Source: Willaertia magna
Lineage: Eukaryota > Heterolobosea > Eutetramitea > Acrasida > Naegleriidae
Assembly: GCA_902984215.1 (NCBI GenBank)
Contig: CADWAF010002570.1
Span: 1 to 18,408 of the forward strand
Reading direction: 5' to 3'
DNA: 18,408 bases
The notes below the pieces were generated by a model. It was not told the DNA's origin and did not search any database. It was given only the letters and a program-made list of their open reading frames with translations. This document shows positions 9,035 to 17,659 of this stretch, piece by piece. The stretch's first letter is position 1, and the number at the start of each line of letters is the position of its first letter. Made by a program: the position numbers and the translations under genes.

Positions 9035-10307
9035 TTAATAATTTATATATGGATCAATATAATTAAAATGATTATATTTCATTACAAATAAATTTATCAT
9101 TTCCTTTAAATTACTCTTTTTAATAAATAATTGTTTTTCATAAATATTTGGAAACACATTTTTAAATTCTAATAAAAATGGATGAACAGGAAATTCATTA
9201 CTATCAACTTCTTTTTGTAATAATAATTGATCCAATAAATATTTTTCTAAATCTTTACAATTTAAAATATTTGGATGAATTAAAATTTCTTTAATTTTTT
9301 TAATTGGTAATTCCTTTTCTTCATAAATAATTTTAAATAAATAATTTTTAAAAGTAATTATTTTTTTAGAGTTTTGTTTTTCGTATAATTTTAAAAATTT
9401 AAATAAATTTAAATGATATAATTTTTTGTATTTATTGTAAAGTTTTTCAATTTTAAAAATATATTTATTTAAAATTTGTTGTAATGGATGTATTTGATAT
9501 TTATCAATTAATTGTAAACAATTATTTACAATTGTTGACTGCGCAGTAGATTTATTAATTTCCTTTTTTGTAATATTTTTTTTAATTTCAGAATTAAAAG
9601 TATTTTCATAAATATAATCTTTTAATTTATTATTTGGTAAAATATTTCTATAAATTAAATTATCTTTTAAAACAATTTCATTTTCAGTTTTAATTTCTTT
9701 TCTTTTAAATTTTCTAATTAATAACTTTAAATATTCATTTTGTATAAAATAATTATTTATAAAATATTTCCAAAAATGTTCATTATTATATAAATTATTC
9801 ATTCCATAAATTGTTAAATAATTATTCATTGCTAAATAAATTAATTGTATATTCTTTTTATCTTTTAATAAATAATTAATTAAATATCTTAAAAATAAAG
9901 TTTTATTTTCATTTGATATTTCATTAAAATTAAATAATTCTTTAATTATTTTTTCCTTATTTTTCTTTTTCTTTACAATAGTCTTTTTTTCTTGTAAAAT
10001 ATTTCTTTTCATTTGATAAATATTTATCCTAAATCTTTCCATTTCATTTGATAATATTTTCATTAAAAGTGGTGAATTTTTAATGTCAGATCTTAATGTG
10101 TGATTATTTTGAATTGTTAAATTATTATTATTTGAAATTATAGAGCTTTGGTTTTTTGTTAAGGTTTGTAAAAGTTTATAAATCTTTTGTGTTTGATAGA
10201 GATTATCTTTTTTCTTTTTTTTATCTGTTGTTGTCAGTAAACTCTTTGCACTCTTCCGATTGTAAATATTCCACAAAGGCTTGTTGAAGAGATTGTTCCG
10301 TTGTCAT
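9035..10307 (-). CDS. Unrecognised, extremely AT-rich Lys/Asn/Ile-rich protein, N-terminus unclear
   Basis: I do not recognise this family. A long frame runs from about 10276 down to TAA at 9035-9037, with Lys, Asn, Ile, Leu and Tyr dominating and nearly all third positions A or T. It is helical in character, with KFKRKE, KYIFKIEKLYNKYKKLYHL and a C-terminal block with FPVHPFLLEFKNVFPNIYEK. In this frame there is no ATG until about 72 codons in (LLMKILSNEMERF). An ATG at 10307, in good A-rich context, opens a different frame (MTTEQSLQQAFVEYLQSEEC, then KEFTDNN) and hits TAA just before an A8/A6 tract near 10210-10225. The two join only if a base is lost or gained there, or by an unseen intron. 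The N-terminal piece reads like a real protein start, so I treat both as one gene. Confidence 0.55.
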
Positions 10308-10370
10308 TTATTTTTTTAAATTGTGAATTTATTAATTTTTTGTTGTTGTAAAATAATTTATTAAAATAAT

Positions 10371-13300
10371 TTAAGGAATGTTTAACACTTGTTTTAACTT
10401 TACAATTGTTGAAATAATATTAGCATTTTCCTTAATTTCTGGATATAATTCTTTAAGTAAATCAATTGATCTTCTTGTCATTCTTGAACAAATTGGTGAA
10501 TTTAAATCAAATTGTTTACCATATTGTATGTTTTTACCATTTTCAATTGAAATAGATACTTGTTTACCCTTTTCTGCTTCCTTTACCGGATTCTTATTAT
10601 ATTGAATACTAATTACCTTACCAATATGTACTGGTTCTTTTCCTGGAACAACAAGTGGAGTACCAACCTTTAAAACACCATCAGTAATTTCAACACCAAC
10701 AGTGATTGGATCATATTTGTGGAAAACATGGTCAGGTAAGATCTTAATGGTACATGGCCATACAACTTCAGATTCTGCCTTAGCTTTCTTTTCTTCTAAG
10801 ATCTTTTGTTTATATTCTTTGAATCTATCGAATAAGTGATAAATAATATCAGCCGAGAAGATGGTGACACCAACCTTCTTTGCCTCTTCTGCTGCATCAT
10901 TAGTTACCTTAACATCAAATGCTAAAATAACAGCAAATTCAGGTGCATGTTCTAACATAATGGATGATCTAATAACATCCTTTCTGTGAACTGGACCAAT
11001 ATTAATACCACTTACAGGAATCTCTTCAGATTTTAAGAAATCTAAAAGTGCTTCCAATGAACCTAAAGTACTTGCTTGAACAAATACACCCTTGTCAGTT
11101 GTACTAATCTTGTTAAGAACTTCATTCAAATCAGCCATAACTTCTTTCTTCATCTTTTCAACGTCGTCACCTGGTTTAACAACTAAAACGTTTGAACCTG
11201 GAACTGCACCTTCTAAATCTTGTGCAGAAATCTTAATACCCATAGAAGCTCTAACTTCCTTTTGATGGATATATTCACCTTTAACTCTAATTTCTCTTAA
11301 TGGTTTTGGTGTAAGTAAGGCACGAATTTGTGTTACAATAGGACCTCCTAAACCACAAACAACAATTGTATCACTTTCCTTTAAGATACCATTGGAAAGA
11401 ACAACGTCAATGGTAGTACCGTGACCTTCAACAACCTTAACTTCAAGAATTGTACATTCAATTTCAGATTTATAAGTTAACTTCTTAACCATGTGCTTTT
11501 GTGTTAATTGACACATAAGTGCAAGTAAATCTGGAATACCTTCACCAGTAAGTGCAGATGTTGGAACAAGATTGATAATATTCTTGACATCCTTATTCTT
11601 ATAATATAATTCAGCATTTAAACCTTGTTGTTGGAATTGTGTAACAACATCTTTGACTTTTGTTTCAAATTGTTGCATAACATTTTTCTTTTGATTCTTT
11701 AAGGATTCTCTAATTGGAGCATTTGGAGTTGATTTCCATTCATAAAGAGCATCAACCTTGTTAATAGCTACAATAAATGGTGTTCTTCTATTTCTAATAA
11801 TTTGTAATGCTTCAAGTGTTTGTCTTTCCAAACCGTGCATAAGATCTACAACTAAAATAGCAATATCACACAATGAAGTACCTCTCTTTCTTAAATTGTT
11901 GAAAGATTCGTGACCAGGAGTATCAATAATTAATAAACCAGGTAAATTATATTGAAGTTGTTTCTTAACCATTTCATTAAGCTTAAAGGTTTGTTTCTTA
12001 ATGGCATCAATAGGGACATAAGTAGCACCAATTTGTTGGGTAATACCTCCAGCTTCACCTCCTTGAACATTTGTACTTCTGATTTTATCTAAAATCTTAG
12101 TTTTACCAACGTCGACGTGACCAAGAACACAACAAATAGGAGAACGTAAATCATTCAAATTAACTGGTTTGTTCTTCTTAGAATCACCTTGGTCTTCAAC
12201 GTCTTGACCAGTTTGTTGACCTTCTTGATCTTGAGTGAAATCTTCTTCCTCTTCTTCTTGATCTTCTTCTGGTTTAACTTCCTTTTTAACTTCAGTTGGT
12301 TTAGGTTGAGTAACAGTTGGAGTTGATTTTGGTTTGTTATCTTCATCCAAGTCAAATTCTTCCCAATCATCAACAGAGGCTTCAACTTTTGGTTCAACTT
12401 TTTGTTCAGTAACTTTTTCTTCTCTCTTTTCATGTTTCTTTTCTTCTTTCTTTTTTTTATCACTCTTTTCTTTTCTTTCAAAAACTAAAGTTTCTTTTGC
12501 TTGTTGTTTTTGTTCAGTTGATTTTTCTTCACCTTCTTGTTTAGAAGTACCTTCTTTATTATCCTTCTTCTTCTTCTTAACAACTTTCTTAATTTCTGAT
12601 TTTTCTTCTTTCTTTTCAAAAGCAGCAATATGACCACTTTGGATCATCATTTCTCTCATAGCTGCAGCTCTTCTTTCTTCTTCTAATTGTTTCTTAGTCT
12701 TATAAAGACCTTTCTTTTTAAGTTCGTCAATTTCTTGTTTCTTTTTTAATTTCAAGGCCTTTTCTTCTTCTTGTTTTTTACGTTCTTCTTCTTCTAATAA
12801 TTTTTGTATTCTTTCTTCTTCTAATCTTCTCTCTTCTTCTTCACGTCTTAATCTTTCTTCTTCTTCCTTTTGTTTCTCAAGTTGAGCTTTTAATGCAGCT
12901 AAGGCTTTAGGAACTGCTTTCTTTGGTGGCGCTTTCTTATCATCCTTCTTTTTCTCATCTTTCTTCTTTTCCTCTTTCTTTTTCTCTTCTTTCTTTGGTT
13001 TTTCATCCTTTTTCTTTTGATCCTTCTTATTATCTTTCTTTTCTTCTTTCTTTGGTTTTTGTTCTTTAGTTTCTTCTTTTTCTTCCATTTCTTCTTCAGT
13101 GCCAGCAATCATTGACATGTAGTCGTCATTGCCCCCCTTTTTATTATCTTTCTTTTTGTTGTCCTTTTTCTTGTTATCTTTCTTTTCTTCTTTTGGTTGT
13201 TCTTCTTTCTCCTCTGATTCTTCTTCAGTGCCAGCAATCATTGACATATAGTCGTCATTACCGCCTTTCTTATTATCTTTCTTCTTATTATCTTTTTTGT

Positions 13301-13901
13301 TGTCTTTTTTCTTATTGTCTTTCTTCTCTTCTTTTGGTTGTTCTTCTTCTTTATTTTCTTGTTCATCTTCATTACCAGCGATCATAGACATATAATCATC
13401 ATTACCACCCTTTTTATTGTTCTTCTTATTTTCTTTTTTATTATCTTTCTTTTGCTTATCATCTTTTTTAGGTGGTTCTTCATTGCCTTGTTCTTCTAGG
13501 CTTTCAGCATCTCCAGAGAGGGATTTTAGATAGTCATCATCGTCACCTCCCTTCTTATTGTTCTTCTTTTTATTGTCTTTTTTATTATTCTTTTTATTGG
13601 TAGTCTCTTCTTCTAATTCGAGAACTTCAGAATCTTCTTCATCTTGTTGATTTTTCTTATTCTTCTTGTTATCTTTTTTCTTATTATCTTTCTTTGATGC
13701 TACAGTAGTCTCTTCTTCTTCTACTTCTTCCGTATCATTTTTCTTATTATTTTTTTTCTTTGCATCCTTCTTATTATCCTTTTTCTTTGAAGTATTTTCT
13801 TCTTCTACAGGTGTTTCATTAGTTACTTCATCTTCTTGAGACATCATATTTAAATAATCGTCTTCGGCCATAACACCCTTTTTTTGTTTTTGTTTGCCCA
13901 T
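10371..13901 (-). CDS. EIF5B: Translation initiation factor eIF5B (GTPase)
   Basis: It encodes 1176 residues without introns, from ATG at 13901 to TAA (human about 1220). Residues 1-580 form a highly charged, disordered tail. The IF2-type GTPase starts near 585: G1 GHVDVGKT (594-601), GGITQQIGATYVP (618-630), G3 DTPGHESF (660-667), G4 NKVD (714-717) and G5 SALTGEGIP. Domains II-IV follow, with ICSRMTRRSIDLLKELYPEI near the end. The text around G1 (CCVLGHVDVGKTKILDKIR) is eIF5B-type rather than bacterial IF2, and no organelle presequence is seen. eIF5B promotes 60S joining and gates entry into elongation by GTP hydrolysis. An acidic motif DDWEEFDLDED (511-521) is shared with other eIF5Bs. The tail carries a tandem repeat, described separately. 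Confidence 0.97.
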   Translation of the reverse strand: MGKQKQKKGVMAEDDYLNMMSQEDEVTNETPVEEENTSKKKDNKKDAKKKNNKKNDTEEVEEEETTVASKKDNKKKDNKKNKKNQQDEEDSEVLELEEETTNKKNNKKDNKKKNNKKGGDDDDYLKSLSGDAESLEEQGNEEPPKKDDKQKKDNKKENKKNNKKGGNDDYMSMIAGNEDEQENKEEEQPKEEKKDNKKKDNKKDNKKKDNKKGGNDDYMSMIAGTEEESEEKEEQPKEEKKDNKKKDNKKKDNKKGGNDDYMSMIAGTEEEMEEKEETKEQKPKKEEKKDNKKDQKKKDEKPKKEEKKKEEKKKDEKKKDDKKAPPKKAVPKALAALKAQLEKQKEEEERLRREEEERRLEEERIQKLLEEEERKKQEEEKALKLKKKQEIDELKKKGLYKTKKQLEEERRAAAMREMMIQSGHIAAFEKKEEKSEIKKVVKKKKKDNKEGTSKQEGEEKSTEQKQQAKETLVFERKEKSDKKKKEEKKHEKREEKVTEQKVEPKVEASVDDWEEFDLDEDNKPKSTPTVTQPKPTEVKKEVKPEEDQEEEEEDFTQDQEGQQTGQDVEDQGDSKKNKPVNLNDLRSPICCVLGHVDVGKTKILDKIRSTNVQGGEAGGITQQIGATYVPIDAIKKQTFKLNEMVKKQLQYNLPGLLIIDTPGHESFNNLRKRGTSLCDIAILVVDLMHGLERQTLEALQIIRNRRTPFIVAINKVDALYEWKSTPNAPIRESLKNQKKNVMQQFETKVKDVVTQFQQQGLNAELYYKNKDVKNIINLVPTSALTGEGIPDLLALMCQLTQKHMVKKLTYKSEIECTILEVKVVEGHGTTIDVVLSNGILKESDTIVVCGLGGPIVTQIRALLTPKPLREIRVKGEYIHQKEVRASMGIKISAQDLEGAVPGSNVLVVKPGDDVEKMKKEVMADLNEVLNKISTTDKGVFVQASTLGSLEALLDFLKSEEIPVSGINIGPVHRKDVIRSSIMLEHAPEFAVILAFDVKVTNDAAEEAKKVGVTIFSADIIYHLFDRFKEYKQKILEEKKAKAESEVVWPCTIKILPDHVFHKYDPITVGVEITDGVLKVGTPLVVPGKEPVHIGKVISIQYNKNPVKEAEKGKQVSISIENGKNIQYGKQFDLNSPICSRMTRRSIDLLKELYPEIKENANIISTIVKLKQVLNIP
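13098..13553 (-). repeat. Tandem DDY-module repeat in the eIF5B N-terminal tail
   Basis: The motif GGNDDYMSMIAG occurs three times almost unchanged (residues about 165-176, 212-224 and 256-267, spaced 44-47 residues). Degenerate copies lie upstream at 119-130 (GGDDDDYLKSLSG) and 14-21 (DDYLNMMS). Between them are KKDNKK-type lysine-rich linkers followed by Glu-rich blocks. The DNA copies also match closely, for example GCAATCATTGACAT in the two copies nearest 13100 and 13230. This fits recent unit duplication within the tail. Confidence 0.8.
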
Positions 13902-14190
13902 TTTTTTCTAATATTCAACATACAGCGAGTTTGCAATAATGCAAGGTTTTAATTTATTTTTTTTTTAAAAGCAAAATTACTCTACAATCTCAGGCTTTTA
14001 TTTGCAAAATTTGTATTTTTCTGTTTTGTTGGTATTGTAAGTAAATCTTGGGATGTCAGATGGTTAGATTCAACCAATTGGAAAACTAAAGGAAAGAGAA
14101 CATTGGAAGGAATAAGCCTTTCTCTTTTTTTTTGTTACAATGATTTTTATACAACTGTGATCACAAGGAATTTGATCTAGCTTTTTAATT

Positions 14191-15618
14191 TTATCGCAAG
14201 TATTGAAGTTTTTTGTCAATTTCGAGAATTATTTGACTTTGTGAATCATAAATTCCAGTTTGTAAAAGTCTTGCTTTTTCTCTTAATAATCTTCTAAATT
14301 CCTTTAATCTTTCATCTTCCTCTTCTGATGATTGTTCTGACAGTGATTGGGGGCTGTTTTTTAACAGTGTCACTTCATCTACACTTCTGTCAGATGTTTC
14401 ATTCCTTATTTCTTTTTTATTATTTTGATTATTGTGACTGTTAGATTTGTTTTGTTGTTTATAATTTTTTACAGGTTCTTGATTTCTAGGTGTTGAGGTA
14501 GTAGACTCTGAATTACTCTTCGTTGAGCTTAGTGATTCATTCATTCTAGATTTTGTATTTTCTTCTTCTTTTTGTATCAATTCATTCAACATCTTTTTAA
14601 GATTATTTATCTCATCTTGTTTTGGATCATTTTTGGGTATTATTGCAGATTGATTAGCGTTAGAATTATAGTACATATCTATTGGAGGATTATTAGGAAG
14701 AGGATAAGGATATGAGGGATAATGATAAGCAGGATAAGATGATGGTACAATATTTTGTGGAAAATGATGTGTATGAACTGGAATGACAGAAGGTGGCAAT
14801 GCTGAATGTTGACTAGTTTTTTGTTGTTGTTGAACTACAATTATTTTTTGTTGTAATTTCTTAATTTCCTTTTCATATTTCTTTTTTAATAAAACTAAAT
14901 CATCTTGAAGTTTCTTCCACTGCATTTTATAATTTTGTTTTGATTTAAGAGAGTCATGAAGTTTATTTTCTAAATTATCATTTTCAATTTGTAATTTTGT
15001 AATCTTTTCTGTCAATTCTTTTACGTCATGAGTCATTTGTTCATCGATTCTTTTTTGCAGTTCAGTATTTTTATAAATTTCTAATTGTAATTTATTTTGA
15101 TATTCTTCTTTTGTCATTTTAATTACATGCTCCATATTTTCCAATTTTCTTTGATAATCTGATTCTAACTCTGTTTTTCTTCTTCTTAATTCTTGTTCTA
15201 CTTGAGATAATTGTTTTTCTCTCTTTTCCACATTTTCTAATAAAATTTTTAATTTTTCTTCTTCTTTTCTTAATGCCTCATTTTGTTCAATTATTAATTT
15301 TTTTTGTTTGTCATATTCTTCTTTGACTGTTAGTTCTAATTGTTTTAAATAAGTTTTTTCTTTTTGAATTAAAATTTCTTTATATTTTTGTTTCTCCTTT
15401 TTTTTCCATAATTCTAATTCAAAGGCTGCCTTATATTCAGGAATATTTCTTATTAGTTCAATCGCTAAATGTTGTTGTTGTTCTTCAGATAAATCTTTTA
15501 AATTAATATCTTGTTCTTGATTAAGATATTCTTCTTCCGACAATAAGGCTTGTTGTTGATCTCGTTCTATTCCATTATTTTCTTCCTCAACTATTAGGCT
15601 ACTTTCGTTTTCATTCAT
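14191..15618 (-). CDS. CEP120-like centriolar coiled-coil protein (C-terminal half only)
   Basis: The 475-residue protein starts at the ATG at 15618. The frame extends a few codons upstream, but only through AAAAAAAA and the E2F-like site, so that is not coding. Residues about 60-265 form a long coiled coil that follows the CEP120 C-terminal region: FELELWKKKEKQKYKEILIQ, EKREKQLSQVEQELRRRKTE, and SLKSKQNYKMQWKKLQDDL. A Pro/Tyr-rich insert (about 270-320) and an Asn/Ser-rich linker lead to a conserved tail, LLREKARLLQTGIYDSQSQI, ending LEIDKKLQYLR. This matches the CEP120 ending (LMRTGVYNHEDRIISELD type). CEP120 promotes centriole elongation and ciliogenesis. The C2 domains of human CEP120 are absent. 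Similar tails occur in other centrosomal proteins, so the family is firmer than orthology. It ends with TAA and has no intron. Confidence 0.72.
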   Translation of the reverse strand: MNENESSLIVEEENNGIERDQQQALLSEEEYLNQEQDINLKDLSEEQQQHLAIELIRNIPEYKAAFELELWKKKEKQKYKEILIQKEKTYLKQLELTVKEEYDKQKKLIIEQNEALRKEEEKLKILLENVEKREKQLSQVEQELRRRKTELESDYQRKLENMEHVIKMTKEEYQNKLQLEIYKNTELQKRIDEQMTHDVKELTEKITKLQIENDNLENKLHDSLKSKQNYKMQWKKLQDDLVLLKKKYEKEIKKLQQKIIVVQQQQKTSQHSALPPSVIPVHTHHFPQNIVPSSYPAYHYPSYPYPLPNNPPIDMYYNSNANQSAIIPKNDPKQDEINNLKKMLNELIQKEEENTKSRMNESLSSTKSNSESTTSTPRNQEPVKNYKQQNKSNSHNNQNNKKEIRNETSDRSVDEVTLLKNSPQSLSEQSSEEEDERLKEFRRLLREKARLLQTGIYDSQSQIILEIDKKLQYLR

Positions 15619-15626
15619 TTTTTTTT

Positions 15627-15636
15627 GGCGGGAAAA
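15627..15636 (-). promoter_or_regulatory. E2F-like site directly before the CEP120-like start
   Basis: GGCGGGAAAA on the + strand reads TTTTCCCGCC in the gene's sense direction, separated from the ATG by only eight A residues. It is the third copy of the word in the window. It is so close to the start that it would sit at or just beside the transcription start or in a very short 5' leader. Confidence 0.5.
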
Positions 15637-15908
15637 CACAAAATGATTTTGTCAAGTGAATTGATACTTTTTTTAAAAGCATTTGTTATTCACTTGTTTG
15701 TTGTTGTTATTAAAACATGTATGCAACATATTCAACATATTAAATTTTTAACAGAAATTTTTCAATTATTTCATTATTGGAGTAACAATGCATCGCTTAA
15801 ATACATTCAATGTTTATTTTTTTAATTTAAATTCCTTCAATCGAAAAAAATCGAAAGCCCAAAATTGAAAAAGTGAAAATTAAAAATTAAAAAAAAATTA
15901 AAAAAAAA

Positions 15909-17537
15909 ATGAGGCAAACAGGTTTAAATTCCACAACACCAAATAATTCCTCTTCATCATCGAATGGAGGATTAGTAACAGCAAATAACCCAACAGTTGT
16001 AGGTAATGGCTATTTAGGAAATATGGGAGTAGTAAATAACAATGGACAATTTACAAATAATAATAATTTAAGAAATTTAATGCAACAACAAAATACTTCA
16101 ACAATCAATCAATTAACTTCTCAATTAGGCTTTATGAGTTTATCAAATAACAACAATTCTAACAATCCAATAACAACAACAACAGGTAATAATGGATATA
16201 TGAATGCACTATTAGAAAATAGAAATCAATCCTCCTCTTCTTTAACAAGTAATAATTTAAATAACCCAACACTTTTACGAAAGTTTAATAGTGTATCACC
16301 AACAAATAATATAGGAAGATCTACAACACCACCTGAAAGTAATAATAACTATAGACCACCTGAAAGTATACTGTCAATGATAAATTCAACAAATACTAAC
16401 AATAACCCAAATAATAGTGGAGTTGGTGGATTATTTAACTTAAACAACAACATCAACAACACCAATAACCCTAATAATAACATTGGATTAACAAGTAGTA
16501 GTAGTAATAGCATTATGAATAACAATAATAACAATAATAACAATACTACCATTAGAATTTCACCAAATAATATTTTTAAAAACTTTTCTTTAATTGGGAT
16601 AAACACACCACAACAACAACAAGCCTTTATTTTACAGTTAAGAAATTTAGCTCAACAAAATGGGATTGATAATTCAACGATAGATCAACATTTACAGGAG
16701 TTTATTATTTTTCAGAGACAGTTGATACAACAACAACAACAACAACAAACTAATGGAATGTTGGTTGGGAATGTTGGTGCTGGTGTTGGTGTTGGTGCTG
16801 GCGGTTTGGGTGCTAATATGAATAGTGTGGTAGGAAATGTAGGGATTGGAAGTGGGATTGGTGGAGGACTTGTTGGTGGTTTATCATCAGGGACTGTAAC
16901 TGGCACTCCGACAGGTGTAGGAGGGATTGTTACTTCATCTTCTTCATCTATACCTTCTAGTACTACCGTTCCGAATACAACATCATCTACAACAACAGTA
17001 GGAAATCAAAGGGTACCAACATCTGACGATAAATATGGACTATTAGGTTTATTAGGCTTAATAAGAAATAGAGAATCCGATTTAGCAATTTTAGCTTTAG
17101 GCTTAGATTTAACACAATTAGGTTTAAATTTAAACTCTCCAGATTTTTTATATCAAAATTTTTCATCTCCATTTTCAGATCAACCGCCAAGTAATATTTT
17201 AACGGAATTTAAGTTACCTGATTGTTATAAAGTAAATGTACAATTACAAGCCTTTCATGTGGATAAGTTTTCTGATGATACTTTAATTTATATGTTTTAT
17301 TCAATGCCTAGAGATGTTTATCAGATTGTTGCTGCAAGGGCTTTAACGAAACGTGGATGGAAATATCATAAACCTTCACAAACGTGGTTATTGAGGGATC
17401 CTGTTGGTGTTGAATTTCAACAAACTAATAAGTATGAGAAGGGTACTTATATCTATTTTGATGTTCAAACCTGGTCTAAGAAACGAAAAGTATGTGTTTT
17501 GGAATATGAACATTTATATGAACCAGCAAATGAGTAA
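15909..17537 (+). CDS. CNOT2: CCR4-NOT complex subunit 2 (NOT2/CNOT2)
   Basis: It encodes 542 residues in one exon; the ATG at 15909 follows a long A-rich leader, and it ends with TAA. Residues 1-365 are low-complexity: poly-Asn, poly-Gln (seven CAA codons at 16728-16748) and a Gly/Val-rich segment. From about 370 the NOT2/3/5 domain is clear: DDKYGLLGLLGLIRNRESDL, LALGLDLTQLGLNLNSPDFL, YQNFSSPF, KRGWKYHKPSQTWLLRDPVG, then TNKYEKGTYIYFDVQTWSKK. CNOT2 binds CNOT3 and CNOT1 to form the NOT module of the deadenylase that controls mRNA decay and transcription. The LNLNSP wording is CNOT2-type rather than CNOT3. Human CNOT2 is about 540 residues. It is divergent from the CEP120-like gene (290 bp) and converges on the RPN12 gene (122 bp). 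Confidence 0.93.
   Translation: MRQTGLNSTTPNNSSSSSNGGLVTANNPTVVGNGYLGNMGVVNNNGQFTNNNNLRNLMQQQNTSTINQLTSQLGFMSLSNNNNSNNPITTTTGNNGYMNALLENRNQSSSSLTSNNLNNPTLLRKFNSVSPTNNIGRSTTPPESNNNYRPPESILSMINSTNTNNNPNNSGVGGLFNLNNNINNTNNPNNNIGLTSSSSNSIMNNNNNNNNNTTIRISPNNIFKNFSLIGINTPQQQQAFILQLRNLAQQNGIDNSTIDQHLQEFIIFQRQLIQQQQQQQTNGMLVGNVGAGVGVGAGGLGANMNSVVGNVGIGSGIGGGLVGGLSSGTVTGTPTGVGGIVTSSSSSIPSSTTVPNTTSSTTTVGNQRVPTSDDKYGLLGLLGLIRNRESDLAILALGLDLTQLGLNLNSPDFLYQNFSSPFSDQPPSNILTEFKLPDCYKVNVQLQAFHVDKFSDDTLIYMFYSMPRDVYQIVAARALTKRGWKYHKPSQTWLLRDPVGVEFQQTNKYEKGTYIYFDVQTWSKKRKVCVLEYEHLYEPANE
16772..16815 (+). repeat. GGTGYT minisatellite-like tract in CNOT2
   Basis: Imperfect repeats of GGTGTT/GGTGCT encode a Gly-Val-Gly-Ala run in the linker before the NOT2 domain. 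The tract is more GC-rich than the rest of the gene. It lies just after the CAA (poly-Gln) run and probably varies in length between strains. Confidence 0.7.
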
Positions 17538-17659
17538 TTTATAAAATGTAATTGTTAAATAAAATTGTTAATTAATTTTATATTTCAATAGGCTTAAAAA
17601 AAATTACAAAAATATTTAATGATACAAACAATTTATTAAATTAATAATTAAAATAATAA

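Noticed and set aside
12155..13387. Several frames on both strands inside the eIF5B tail
   Set aside because: They are shadows of the Lys/Glu/Asp repeat coding; their composition is simple and the eIF5B frame is continuous.
14059..14076. TGGTT ... AACCA hairpin resembling a tRNA T-arm
   Set aside because: The loop lacks TTCRA in the right place, and no acceptor, D or anticodon arms surround it.
15619..15639. Upstream extension of the CEP120-like frame (seven codons from a GTG)
   Set aside because: No ATG is present; the first ATG at 15618 has the A-rich context shared by other genes here.
15625..15825. A 66-codon + strand frame between the CEP120-like gene and CNOT2
   Set aside because: It starts inside the E2F-like site, lacks recognisable features and overlaps the divergent promoter region.
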